From contig JASLIG010000019.1 of assembly GCA_030152805.1 (NCBI GenBank), forward strand, positions 1-41,412: a stretch of DNA of 41,412 nt. The letters are read 5' to 3'. The stretch is from Solirubrobacterales bacterium. GTDB lineage: Bacteria; Actinomycetota; Thermoleophilia; Solirubrobacterales; 70-9. Shown piece after piece: positions 23,761 to 32,021 of the stretch. The position numbers and the translations under genes are program-made. The notes beneath the pieces were generated by a model. The model ran no database searches. It was not told the DNA's origin and saw only the letters and a program-made list of their open reading frames with translations. Every line of letters begins with the position of its first letter. Position 1 is the stretch's first letter.

Positions 23761-25071
23761 ATGTCCCCCGTTGTTGACAATGGCCTGTTCTCGGCGCCAG
23801 GGAATGCTTGGACCGCGGGATCAGCGAAGCGTATGCTGCAGGTAGACGAAGAGGGACAGCGAATGCTGCAGGAAGCAGAGCCTCCGGGCGGTTCAGAATT
23901 GGGCGCAACTTCCACCAGCCACAAGCTGATGCCGGGGACGCATCCTGTAGGGTGCCCCCCCATTGTGACGGGCGGGCAGATAGCTCTCAGCGACCGAGAG
24001 CAGGTTTCACGGAAACTGCGTGTCTCGATCGTCCGCCACTGCAACTTCAGGTGCTTCTTCTGTCACAACGAGGGACAAGGGTCTCTGGCACCCTCGAAGC
24101 CCAGCCTCGGCATCGAGGAGCTCGCTCGCCTCTGCGGTGCGTCCATTCTCGCCGGTATTCGCGAGATCAAGCTCACCGGCGGCGAGCCACTTCTCTATCG
24201 ACACGACGGTGACGACATCGTCGAGCTGGTGCGGGCTATCGCGGAGCGCCGAAGCGGTCATGCAGTCGGCCTCTCGATGACAACCAATGGCCTTCTCCTC
24301 GACAGGTACGCCTCTGCACTGCGTGAGGCCGGTCTCGACCGAGTGACGATAAGCCTCCACACACTTAAAGAGAGCACCCTGCGCGAGTCGATCCACCAAC
24401 GGGGCTCAGAGGTTACGATCGCGCGTGTTCTGCGCGGGCTCGACGCCGCGGTAGGCGCTGGCCTGGAACCGGTCAAGGTGAACACTGTCGTGTTCGGCCC
24501 AGCAGATGGGCAAGCTGGAAATTTGGATGAGCTGCCCGAGCTGGTGCGGACCTGCCGATCGAAGGGGGTTACCGAACTCAGGCTCTACAGCCTGCTCTCA
24601 CACGCTGGGCTATCCGGAAGCGAGTTCACCGGCCGCTATAGATTCTGGCAGGGCGCAACACTCGGGGCAGTTGCCGATGCCCTGGCCGATACTCCGGCAA
24701 GATCCGGGGAAATCGCCGAAACGATCCGACACTTCCTGAAAACCTGGACGTCTACGCTATACCCAAAGCCTACCCTACGTCTCGATGTCGGTGGCCTTAT
24801 AGTGTGCATCGAAGCAATGGCAGATGGGCGATTCGACGAATCGGACCTTTCGGCTGAGGGAGCGTACGCTCTTCGACTGTCGTCAGATGGGACGCTTCGA
24901 GGCTCATTGGAGTCCGAGCACACGGTTTCCCTCCTGCAGATGCTTCGCGATGATGCCGACGACAGGGAGCTACGAGCGACGTTCGCCAAGGCGAGGAGGG
25001 AGCTGCTCCCTCCAGACGACACAGAGGGGTCGTGCCCCGCTCTGGGCGCCGACACACCCTCTTTCGCCTAG
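23761..25071 (+). CDS. MoaA-like radical SAM protein
   Basis: 436 residues. The radical SAM core begins LRVSIVRHCNFRCFFCHNEG with the [4Fe-4S] cysteines C94, C98 and C101, followed by KLTGGEPLL (SAM-binding GGEP, 138-145), SMTTNGLLL, RVTISLHTLKESTLRESI and PVKVNTVVFG. These runs are closest in style to MoaA, the GTP 3',8-cyclase. It lacks the C-terminal Cys triad that binds the second cluster and the substrate in true MoaA; only an isolated Cys (GGLIVCIEAM) remains. A 90-residue N-terminal extension without recognised domain precedes the core. The substrate is unknown. Codon use is less GC-biased than in the conserved blocks, suggesting transfer. It lies 27 nt upstream of the tail-anchored protein gene. 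Confidence 0.85.
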   Translation: MSPVVDNGLFSAPGNAWTAGSAKRMLQVDEEGQRMLQEAEPPGGSELGATSTSHKLMPGTHPVGCPPIVTGGQIALSDREQVSRKLRVSIVRHCNFRCFFCHNEGQGSLAPSKPSLGIEELARLCGASILAGIREIKLTGGEPLLYRHDGDDIVELVRAIAERRSGHAVGLSMTTNGLLLDRYASALREAGLDRVTISLHTLKESTLRESIHQRGSEVTIARVLRGLDAAVGAGLEPVKVNTVVFGPADGQAGNLDELPELVRTCRSKGVTELRLYSLLSHAGLSGSEFTGRYRFWQGATLGAVADALADTPARSGEIAETIRHFLKTWTSTLYPKPTLRLDVGGLIVCIEAMADGRFDESDLSAEGAYALRLSSDGTLRGSLESEHTVSLLQMLRDDADDRELRATFAKARRELLPPDDTEGSCPALGADTPSFA

Positions 25072-25098
25072 CCCCAGACGCGTTCAGGCGCAATCACC

Positions 25099-26769
25099 AT
25101 GAGCCGGAAGGAGGACTCCGCGCGGGTTGGAGCAAGTCAGCACGAGGAGGACATCGTCGCGGCCCTGCGCACGTTCGACGAGGAGAGCAGCCTGCGCTCC
25201 AAGGCGAGCGATCCAAACTTGCACGCCGGGCGCGTGCAAGTGGTGCAGGTTTTCGCTCTGGACATTGCAGAGCTCGTCGACAACGCCCGGGAGTCCCGCC
25301 GGACGTTGCAGAGGCTGCGGGCCAGTGGCGAACTCTACGACAAACTGGACGAAGCGCTCGTCGGCCACGTCAGCGAATGCGAATCGACGAGGCGGGAAAT
25401 CGAGGAGAGACGCGAGAAAGCCCTCAGCCTTCAGGGCAAGGCAGTTTGGACCGAGCAGTTCGTAGAGCGATTCGCGCCGTTGACGCTACCCGTGCCAAAG
25501 CCGCTGAAGCATGGTGACTCCACCGCATCCCTCGGCAGGCGGCTCTCGCCTGACAGGCAGTCAGAGCTACACCGAGTCGAGCTGGAGGGGGTCAAGATGC
25601 AGATGTTCCGCGAGGGAACGATCTGCTTTACGTTCAAGACCCAGTTCGTCGAGGGGCCCGAGGGAGATGAAGTCCACCCGCGGCCCGTCAAGGCCGCGCA
25701 AATCATCGAGCGCCTAGAGCTGCTCGACGAGGTCGCGGTTGGCTGCTTCCACTCCGCCCTTGCCTCGTTCTTCTGCTCACAGGACGTTCAAGCTCGCTTG
25801 AAGGCTCACCTGAGGGCGCCGGGCCACGACTTGATCGAGTTCTTCTGCCCAAATGACAAGCTGACCACCGCCGTTCTCAAGCGCAAGGCAAAGGCGCATA
25901 CGCTCATCCTCGTCGAGCACTTCTACGACGGTAAGAAGATCGAGAAGCTCTACGAGGAGAAGGGCTACGACGGAAGGAAAAACCACAAGGCGATAGTGCC
26001 GCTGGAGGCGGTCCTGGCGAGTTCCGCACTGGCGGGCATCCTCAATACGGCCAAGTGGTTTCACAACTACAACCGGCGCTACGTTTCCGAGCTGAGCGAC
26101 AAGGAGATTGGCTACCGAAACGACGAGATCTACCTCACCGATCGCAAGGCAACGGTGATAAGCACCGCTGGCCTTTGGGATATGAACGACTCCCTCAGCA
26201 CATACCTGTACGACATCGTGCTCGCGGTCGAGTACAACGTCGCTCGACTCGCCTATTTTGCCTCCACCCTCGCCTACTACCAGGCACACCAGGACGCCAG
26301 CAGTGTCTTGGAGTCGGACCCAATGGAGGCCCTTGAGCTGGTTGTCGATGGGCGGTCCGTCCTCTCACGGATCGTGGAGTCTCTGGACCTGACGCTACTA
26401 GTGAACCATGGCTTCACTCGCCTCTTCGTCGAGCGCCTCAGGCAGGAGCTGGGTTTCGATGCCGCGATCGAGTTCATCCGTCAGCGGATCGAGGATGCCT
26501 CCACGAGTATCGACCTGCGTGCCTCTGTCGAGGCGGCAGCGCATACCTCCAAGGAGAGCCTCGCAGCCGCCCGAGAAAACAATGTCTGGGCCAAGGCGGC
26601 AGTTGTGGTTGCAATCCTGGTTGCGATCGCGGTCGGTGTGTTGACGCTGGCGCTCCACGCAGACGAGACGACCACCAAGCTCGATCCGACGACACACCTA
26701 TGCCTAGATCGCAACCCGCCGAAAACGGGTGCACCAGTGTGCATCTCCGCTCAGGGCGGCAACCCTTAA
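25099..26769 (+). CDS. Unrecognised 556-residue protein with C-terminal membrane anchor
   Basis: No family recognised. Residues about 45-140 are charged helical sequence. A possible beta-rich part includes GVKMQMFREGTICFTFKTQF (near 180). A mixed domain from 200 to 490 contains LILVEHFYDGKKIEKLYEEK, KWFHNYNRRYVSELSDKEIG and AVEYNVARLAYFASTLAYYQ. Residues about 445-490 are a charged helix leading to one transmembrane segment at about 498-520 (AKAAVVVAILVAIAVGVLTL). A 36-residue outer tail with two cysteines (LCLDRN, VCISAQ) follows. The layout, with a large cytoplasmic part, stalk and anchor, suggests a membrane-tethered sensor or effector, but nothing catalytic is visible. It is on the same strand as the radical SAM gene and likely shares its promoter; no strong ribosome-binding site precedes the ATG. 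Confidence 0.8.
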   Translation: MSRKEDSARVGASQHEEDIVAALRTFDEESSLRSKASDPNLHAGRVQVVQVFALDIAELVDNARESRRTLQRLRASGELYDKLDEALVGHVSECESTRREIEERREKALSLQGKAVWTEQFVERFAPLTLPVPKPLKHGDSTASLGRRLSPDRQSELHRVELEGVKMQMFREGTICFTFKTQFVEGPEGDEVHPRPVKAAQIIERLELLDEVAVGCFHSALASFFCSQDVQARLKAHLRAPGHDLIEFFCPNDKLTTAVLKRKAKAHTLILVEHFYDGKKIEKLYEEKGYDGRKNHKAIVPLEAVLASSALAGILNTAKWFHNYNRRYVSELSDKEIGYRNDEIYLTDRKATVISTAGLWDMNDSLSTYLYDIVLAVEYNVARLAYFASTLAYYQAHQDASSVLESDPMEALELVVDGRSVLSRIVESLDLTLLVNHGFTRLFVERLRQELGFDAAIEFIRQRIEDASTSIDLRASVEAAAHTSKESLAAARENNVWAKAAVVVAILVAIAVGVLTLALHADETTTKLDPTTHLCLDRNPPKTGAPVCISAQGGNP

Positions 26770-26825
26770 GGCCGCGCCAGGTGGATCGCCTTGACCTGGA
26801 GATGCTGCGTCTGGAGTCCATGCAC

Positions 26826-27590
26826 CTAAGGCTTCTCGTCTCCCAGCTCGAAGACGCCCCGGGCCAGATAGTGATCCGCTGCGGTGGAAGTTACCTGCCA
26901 GGCTGTTGGCGTCATCGCATTCCCGAGATACACAAGATGGTCCTGTTGTAGACCCTGAGGTGTAGTTGGCAATCGGAAGAGGCTTCGAACACCGATCTGG
27001 GCGGAGGAGGGCAGCATTTGCTCAAACCGCTCGTCATTGAGATCTATTCCCCCCAGGATTAGACCTCCCCCCAAGCTCGTGATGGTCGTATCCAGAGTCG
27101 AACGCGACGCCGTCAGCTCCGGATCCAGTGGATCCCGGTCGAAGAGGTGGAATGGGTGGGCGTGCCCACATACGAGATTGAGCTCAAGACCCGCGAAGAT
27201 CGTCGAAGCCGTGAGCACGCCCTTGGGGTGAAGGGTCCAGACCCCGTCCGCCATTCGCTTCCGCAGCGGAGGCGTGGGAAGAGGAACATACGAGGCGCTG
27301 AAGAGCGGGCTCCTTGAGAGGATGGCCAAGCTGAGGTTGGCCTTCGCATCGAGATGCGAACGGCAGAGAGGCTGCTCGAGCAGATAGGGGAAATCGAGCT
27401 CCGAGGCCAGGACGGACGCTTGGCTCGGCCGTGATTCACTCGGATATGCGTGCGCCTCCTGCAGGCAGATGACGTGACTGGGAGCGTCGCTGAGCCTCTG
27501 CCGGAAGTATTGAAGGTCTTCCCGGCCCGCCTCGGAATCGTCGATCCTCTGGCAACCGCCAATGTTCCATGTCGTAACCGCGATTTCCAT
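26826..27590 (-). CDS. Endonuclease/exonuclease/phosphatase-fold (EEP) protein
   Basis: 254 residues with the EEP/DNase I-like core in order: TWNIGG (7-12), the metal-binding Glu45 in CLQEAHAYP, a run LSLAILSRSPLFSA, the strand LNLVCGHAHPFHLF, GGIDLND (180-186, matching the GDxN motif), and the closing QDHLVY (216-221) and ADHY (239-242). These residues fit an active Mg-dependent phosphodiesterase or phosphatase; the substrate is unknown and could be nucleic acid, nucleotide or lipid head group. I chose the ATG at 27590; the open frame upstream runs into tRNA-Cys. It lies 30 nt past the tRNA and convergent with the tail-anchored gene, 56 nt apart. Confidence 0.88.
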   Translation of the reverse strand: MEIAVTTWNIGGCQRIDDSEAGREDLQYFRQRLSDAPSHVICLQEAHAYPSESRPSQASVLASELDFPYLLEQPLCRSHLDAKANLSLAILSRSPLFSASYVPLPTPPLRKRMADGVWTLHPKGVLTASTIFAGLELNLVCGHAHPFHLFDRDPLDPELTASRSTLDTTITSLGGGLILGGIDLNDERFEQMLPSSAQIGVRSLFRLPTTPQGLQQDHLVYLGNAMTPTAWQVTSTAADHYLARGVFELGDEKP

Positions 27591-27620
27591 GGCGATGCTG
27601 TTCTCAAATCGAGGGACGAG

Positions 27621-27691
27621 AGGCGCCCACCGGAATCGAACCGGTGTAAACGGCTTTGCAGGCCGCTGCGTAGCCACTCCGCCAGGGCGCC
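27621..27691 (-). tRNA. tRNA-Cys (anticodon GCA)
   Basis: A 71-nt cloverleaf: acceptor GGCGCCC / GGGCGCC, D arm GCGG region, anticodon stem CGGC / GCCG around CTGCAAA (anticodon GCA), T arm ACCGG-TTCGATT-CCGGT and the U discriminator expected of tRNA-Cys. CCA is not encoded. It sits at the edge of the accessory block 23676-27590. Confidence 0.97.
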
Positions 27692-27737
27692 AGAGAGGGC
27701 TAAGCGTAGCGGGGCGGCTCGGGGCGGAGCGGGCGCT

Positions 27738-28490
27738 CTAGGCGGCGCGCTGCTCGCCGTCGTCGTCGATGTCGAGGATGAGGTTGTCGTCGGCGCTGCG
27801 GCGGACTTTGAACTCGAGCGGGGAGCGCTCCTCCAGCTCGCGGAGGAGCTCGACCGGTTCGTCGAGGCGCACGGAAAGAGTGGCGCGGCCCTCGGAGAAG
27901 CGCTCGACCGAGATCTCCGAGGTGGCGTCGATTTGCCCGGCGGCGTCCTCGAAGCCGACCAGCTGGGAGAAGTCGTCGAGCGGGCCGATCTCGACTTTGA
28001 CCAGGCCGTCGAAGAGGTTCTGGGCGGCGCGCTCGACCGGGCTGGCGCCGTTGCCGCCCTGCTCGGGCGCCGCGGACGGGGCCGGGCCGCCCTGCGCCTC
28101 GCTCAGCTCCTGCGCCCGGCGACCTACCTCGACCGCCTCGCGCAGCGCCTTCATCCTGATCCTGGTCGCCTGGCCACGCGCCTGGGTCTGAATCTCCTCC
28201 AGCTTCGAGGAGACCGCCTCCAGCGAGGCGATGCTGCGGTCGTGGCGCTCGTTGGCCTCGAGCAGGCGCTGGTGCAGGCCGCGAATCTCGCGCTCGCGCT
28301 CGATCACCATCGCCGAGAGCGAGGAGAGCTCCTCCTCAGCGCCAGCGGCCACCTCGGCGGCCTCGCGCCAGCGGCTCAGCGCCTCCTCGGTGTCGCGCTC
28401 CAGCGCCCAGTTGCGGGCGTCCCGTGCCGCGAGCGCCGCATCGACGTCGGAGCGACGGTAGCCGAGGAGCGCCCTCTTGAAGCTACCCAT
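27738..28490 (-). CDS. DivIVA-like coiled-coil protein
   Basis: 250 residues. It opens MGSFKRALLGYRRSDVDAAL, the GY.(R/K)..VD.AL pattern of the DivIVA/GpsB membrane-binding N-terminus. A long coiled coil from about 28 to 130 follows (EREIRGLHQRLLEANERHDR), then a Pro/Gly linker, then a C-terminal domain (LFDGLVKVEIGPLDDFSQLV ... RLDEPVELLRELEERSPLEF) of unknown fold. DivIVA relatives mark poles or septa; that role here is inference. The start overlaps the end of rsfS by 8 nt, coupling it to the nadD-rsfS operon. The frame extends upstream only as a shadow of rsfS. Confidence 0.78.
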   Translation of the reverse strand: MGSFKRALLGYRRSDVDAALAARDARNWALERDTEEALSRWREAAEVAAGAEEELSSLSAMVIEREREIRGLHQRLLEANERHDRSIASLEAVSSKLEEIQTQARGQATRIRMKALREAVEVGRRAQELSEAQGGPAPSAAPEQGGNGASPVERAAQNLFDGLVKVEIGPLDDFSQLVGFEDAAGQIDATSEISVERFSEGRATLSVRLDEPVELLRELEERSPLEFKVRRSADDNLILDIDDDGEQRAA

Positions 28491-28896
28491 GCGCGGCACC
28501 GTAGAGGTGCCCCCGGACGCCATCCCGCGACGTCTCCAGCTCGAGCCTGGGCGCCTCGCGCCAGAGGTCCTCGAGCGCGTAGCGCCGCCGTGCCTCATCG
28601 GTGAAGACGTGGAGGACGCAATCGAGGTAGTCGAGCACGATCCAACCCGCCGACTCGGCGGCTTCGGAGCCGCTGGGCAACAGGCCGAGCTCCTGCTTGA
28701 ACCGCAGCTTCACCTCCTCGGCGATCGCCCGCGCCTGGCGCTCGTTTCGTGCCGTGCAGATCGTCAGGAAGTCGGTGTAGGAGACGAGCCCGCGCATGTC
28801 GAGCACGACGATCTCGCTGGCCGCTTTCGCGTCGGCGAGCTCGGCGAGGCGCCGCGCCAGCGCCTCGGTGTTTGCCACGTTCGCCTCCTCGCTCAC
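28483..28896 (-). CDS. rsfS: Ribosomal silencing factor RsfS
   Basis: Binds L14 and blocks subunit joining when nutrients are scarce. 137 residues: LAELADAKAASEIVVLDMRG, SYTDFLTICTARNERQARAI and the closing GWIVLDYLDCVLHVFTDEAR, with YALEDLW, all typical of the Iojap/RsfS family. The GTG start overlaps the nadD stop (GTGA). The order nadD-rsfS is widely conserved. Confidence 0.96.
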   Translation of the reverse strand: MSEEANVANTEALARRLAELADAKAASEIVVLDMRGLVSYTDFLTICTARNERQARAIAEEVKLRFKQELGLLPSGSEAAESAGWIVLDYLDCVLHVFTDEARRRYALEDLWREAPRLELETSRDGVRGHLYGAAHG

Positions 28897-29507
28897 CGGT
28901 AGATCCCCTTCTCTTCGATGAAGCGCGCCACCGACTCGGGCACCAGGTAGCGCAGCGGCCGCCCGGCCGCCGCGCGCTCGCGCACCGCCGAGGAGGAGAC
29001 GCCGAACTGCGGCATCTCCAGCATCGTCGCCCGCCCGTCGGCGCCGAGGCTGCGCAGCACGGCGGCGACCTCGGCGTCGGAGATGCCGGAGCGACGGGCG
29101 ACGGCGAGGCGCGCCAGCTCGGTGACCCGCCGCGGTTCGCGCCAGCTCTCCAGCCCCACCGCCGCGTCGGCCCCCATCACGAAGACGAGCTCGCTATCGC
29201 CTCTGTCCTTGGCAAGCAGCTCCAAGGTCTCATACGTGTAGGACGGCCCCTCGCGCTCGACCTCCAGGGTCGAGACCGAGAAGCGCGAGTCATCGGCGGC
29301 GGCCAGGCGGGTCATCGCCAGCCGCTGCTCGCGTCCCGGGTCGTCGGCGATCCGCTTGTGCGGCGCGGTGCCGGTCGGCATCAGGATCACTTCCTCGAGG
29401 CCGAGCTGCCAGAGCGCCTCCTGGGCGAGGGCGAGATGGCCGAGGTGCGGCGGGTTGAACGCCGAGCCGAGGACGCCGATGCCGGCCGCGGGGGCGTCAG
29501 CGTCCAT
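28893..29507 (-). CDS. nadD: Nicotinate-nucleotide adenylyltransferase
   Basis: Makes deamido-NAD from nicotinate mononucleotide and ATP. 204 residues: nucleotide-binding GSAFNPPHLGHL at 14-25 (a variant of GGTFDPPHxGHL with Asn for Asp), MPTGTAPHKR, FVMGADAAVGLESWRE and the closing VSSSAVRERAA (ISSTxIR motif). Length is standard. It follows proA after 14 nt. The same cluster order is known in other Actinobacteria. Confidence 0.95.
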   Translation of the reverse strand: MDADAPAAGIGVLGSAFNPPHLGHLALAQEALWQLGLEEVILMPTGTAPHKRIADDPGREQRLAMTRLAAADDSRFSVSTLEVEREGPSYTYETLELLAKDRGDSELVFVMGADAAVGLESWREPRRVTELARLAVARRSGISDAEVAAVLRSLGADGRATMLEMPQFGVSSSAVRERAAAGRPLRYLVPESVARFIEEKGIYR

Positions 29508-29521
29508 TCGGGGAGGGACGC

Positions 29522-30787
29522 TTACTCACGTATTTGGCCGTCGCCGTGGACGACGTACTTGTAGGTCGTCAGCTCGCGCAGACCGATCGGGCCGCGCGCG
29601 TGCAGCTTCTGGGTCGAGTTACCGATCTCGGCGCCCATGCCGAACTCGAAGCCGTCGGTGAAGCGGGTCGAGGCGTTGGTGTAGACGACGGCCGCGTCGA
29701 CGCCGGCGGTGAAACGCTCGGAGGCCTCGGCGGAAGACGTGACGATCGCCTCGGAGTGCGTGGTGCCGTGGTTGTTCACGTGGTCGACTGCCTCATCGAG
29801 GGAGTCGACGACACCGACGACCATCTTCAGGTCGAGGTACTCGGTGCTCCAATCCTCCTCGCTGGCGCTGCCCACCTCGACGTCACCGGCGAGTGCCCGC
29901 GTCTCCCCGTCGCCGACGAGCTCGACTCCGGCGGCGTGAAGGTCGGCGAGTGCCTCCGGCAGGAAATCGGCCGCCACTGCTGAGTGGACCAGCAGCGTCT
30001 CGGCGGCATTGCAGACACCCGGCCGCTGCACCTTGGCGTTGTAGGCGATCCGCCGCGCCATCTCGAGGTCGGCGTCGGCGTCCACGTACACGTGGCAGTT
30101 GCCCGCGGCGGCGTAGATCACCGGCACGGTGGCGACAGCCTTGAGAGCGTTCTTCAGCCCTTCGCCGCCACGCGGGATCAGGAGGTCGACCAGTCCTTCC
30201 TGGGTTGCCAGCTCAGCGAGGCCGTCCCGCCCACCGCCCGTCAGTAGCAGCACGGCGTCCTCGGGCAGGCCAGCCTCGGCAAGCGCCTCGCGCACGACCG
30301 CGGCCAAGGCACTGTTCGAGCGCTCCGCGTAGCTGGAGCCCCGCAGCACGATCGCGTTGCCACTCTTGATCGTCAGCGCCGCGCAGTCGACCGTGACGTT
30401 CGGCCGGGCCTCGTAGACCACCGCAACGACCCCGAGAGGGACCCTGACCTTGCGCAACTCAAGCCCACCAGCAAGCGTTTTGCGTTCCAACTCCTCACCG
30501 ATCGGGTCATCCAGGGCAGCGACAGCACGTACGCCCTCGGCCATAGCCGCGACTCTCGCCTCGGTCAGGGTAAGTCGATCGCGCAGCGCCACAGTGAGCT
30601 CGGCGGCTCGCTCGTCGGCCAAATCGGCGGCATTGGCAGCGAGAATCTCAGCGGAGCGCTCCTCGAGCAGGCGCGCGGTAGCGGCTAGTGCGGCGTCCTT
30701 CGCGATCCTGGTCGTGCTCGCCAGCGGGCGCGACGCACGCTTCGCGTCGGCGCATAGCTCAGCCGTCGTCTTCGCCGTAATCGCCAT
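29522..30787 (-). CDS. proA: Gamma-glutamyl phosphate reductase
   Basis: Second step of proline synthesis: NADPH reduction of glutamyl phosphate. 421 residues of the aldehyde dehydrogenase fold: VVYEARPNVTVDCAALTIKS, GNAIVLRGSSYAERSN, LLIPRGGEGLKNA, the catalytic Cys259 in RPGVCNAAETLLV, and TNASTRFTDGFEFGMGAEIG near the end. It follows proB after 54 nt that contain a 7-bp hairpin. Confidence 0.97.
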   Translation of the reverse strand: MAITAKTTAELCADAKRASRPLASTTRIAKDAALAATARLLEERSAEILAANAADLADERAAELTVALRDRLTLTEARVAAMAEGVRAVAALDDPIGEELERKTLAGGLELRKVRVPLGVVAVVYEARPNVTVDCAALTIKSGNAIVLRGSSYAERSNSALAAVVREALAEAGLPEDAVLLLTGGGRDGLAELATQEGLVDLLIPRGGEGLKNALKAVATVPVIYAAAGNCHVYVDADADLEMARRIAYNAKVQRPGVCNAAETLLVHSAVAADFLPEALADLHAAGVELVGDGETRALAGDVEVGSASEEDWSTEYLDLKMVVGVVDSLDEAVDHVNNHGTTHSEAIVTSSAEASERFTAGVDAAVVYTNASTRFTDGFEFGMGAEIGNSTQKLHARGPIGLRELTTYKYVVHGDGQIRE

Positions 30788-30805
30788 CGACCGCTAAGGG
30801 TAGCC

Positions 30806-30828
30806 GGGAGGGCCGGGTGCCCCCTCCC
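30806..30828 (-). repeat. Intergenic hairpin between proB and proA (matches 35144-35168)
   Basis: GGGAGGG...CCCTCCC arms enclose a short loop, CCGGGTGCC on the plus strand. The same arms and nearly the same loop recur between rpmA and obgE. No T run follows, so this is not an ordinary terminator; an RNA stability or processing hairpin is possible. Confidence 0.65.
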
Positions 30829-30841
30829 CACCCTTCGAATC

Positions 30842-31930
30842 TCAGACGAGCACGAACCGATCCCGGTGAATTACCTCATCGGCCGCATCCGGCAACCGCT
30901 CCCGCACCTCATCGCTCTTCAGCCCGATGACCTGCAAAAGCTCAGCAGAGGAGAAGTCGACGATCCCCTTTCCGATCACCGTGCCATCAGCCGCCACCTC
31001 GACGGCGTCGCCAGCGCGGAAATCGCCCTCGACGGCGGTGATCCCGACCGGCAGCAGGCTGGAACCGCTCTCGCGCAGGACGCGGGCCGCGCCCGCGTCA
31101 ACGACGAGGGTTCCGTGCGACGGCTTCGCGTACTTGAGCCAGAGCTTGAAGCGGGGAGCTTTCGAGGCTTTGGCCGCAAACCTGGTGCCGGTGGATTCAC
31201 CGGCGGCGGCGGCCGCGAGCGTGCCGGCGCTGGTGCCGTCGCAGACCACGGCCGGGATGCCCGACGCGCTCGCCATCTCCGCCGCCGCCACCTTGCTGCG
31301 CATGCCGCCCGAGCCGAAAACCGAGGTGCGGTCGCCGATCTCGAGGCCCTCGAGCTGGGAGAAGTCGGAAACCTCCGGGATACGCTTCGCCCCGGGATCG
31401 GCCGCTGGATCGGCGGTGTGGAGGCCGTCGGTGTTGGTGAGCAGGACGAGCAGCTCGGCGTCGAGCAGGATCGCGACCTGAGCGGCGAGGAAGTCGTTGT
31501 CGCCGAAGTTGATCTCGTCGGTGGCGGTGGTGTCGTTCTCGTTGACCACCGGTACCACGCCCCACTCGATCAGCCGGCGCAGGGTCTGGCGGGCGTTGAG
31601 GTAGTTGGTGCGGGCGGCGATGTCGGCGGCGGTGAGCAGCACCTGGGCGGCGCGGGTTCCGTGCTCGGCGAGGCGGCTCTCGTAAGCGCGGAAGAGGTCG
31701 CCCTGGCCGATCGCCGACGCGGCCTGCAGTTCGTCCATCGCCCGCGGGCGCACCGGCAGCTCCAGCAATCGCATGCCGCGCGCGATCGCCCCCGAGGTGA
31801 CCATCACCACCCGCTCTCCCCCCTGCTCGAGGGCCGCCACCTGCGCGCAGACCGAGTCAAGGACGTCGCTGCGCAGCGCGCCGTCGTCGGCGGCGACGAT
31901 CGAGGAACCGAGCTTGACGACGAGGGTCAT
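30842..31930 (-). CDS. proB: Glutamate 5-kinase
   Basis: First step of proline synthesis, normally inhibited by proline. 362 residues: N-terminal amino-acid kinase domain with VVKLGSSIV, VTSGAIARGM, NENDTTATDEINFGDNDFLA and FGSGGMRSKVAAA, then a C-terminal PUA domain (about 275-355: GTLVVDAGAARVLRESGSSL, DAVEVAADG). The two-domain form is common. The frame begins with ATG at the divergent gap shared with the acyltransferase; obgE, its usual upstream neighbour, lies beyond that inserted gene. Confidence 0.97.
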   Translation of the reverse strand: MTLVVKLGSSIVAADDGALRSDVLDSVCAQVAALEQGGERVVMVTSGAIARGMRLLELPVRPRAMDELQAASAIGQGDLFRAYESRLAEHGTRAAQVLLTAADIAARTNYLNARQTLRRLIEWGVVPVVNENDTTATDEINFGDNDFLAAQVAILLDAELLVLLTNTDGLHTADPAADPGAKRIPEVSDFSQLEGLEIGDRTSVFGSGGMRSKVAAAEMASASGIPAVVCDGTSAGTLAAAAAGESTGTRFAAKASKAPRFKLWLKYAKPSHGTLVVDAGAARVLRESGSSLLPVGITAVEGDFRAGDAVEVAADGTVIGKGIVDFSSAELLQVIGLKSDEVRERLPDAADEVIHRDRFVLV

Positions 31931-32021
31931 GGGCGCCCCAGTTTATGAGCCGTCGCCGTCAACGACGGCGGGCACGTTTCACGTTCAAGACAGCGCTGCA
32001 ACACTGCCGACAGAGCTTGCA

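Noticed and set aside
31954..31970. CGCCGTC-AAC-GACGGCG palindrome between proB and the acyltransferase as an operator
   Set aside because: It is a clean 7-bp repeat in a divergent gap but no promoter elements could be placed around it; short GC palindromes are frequent here.
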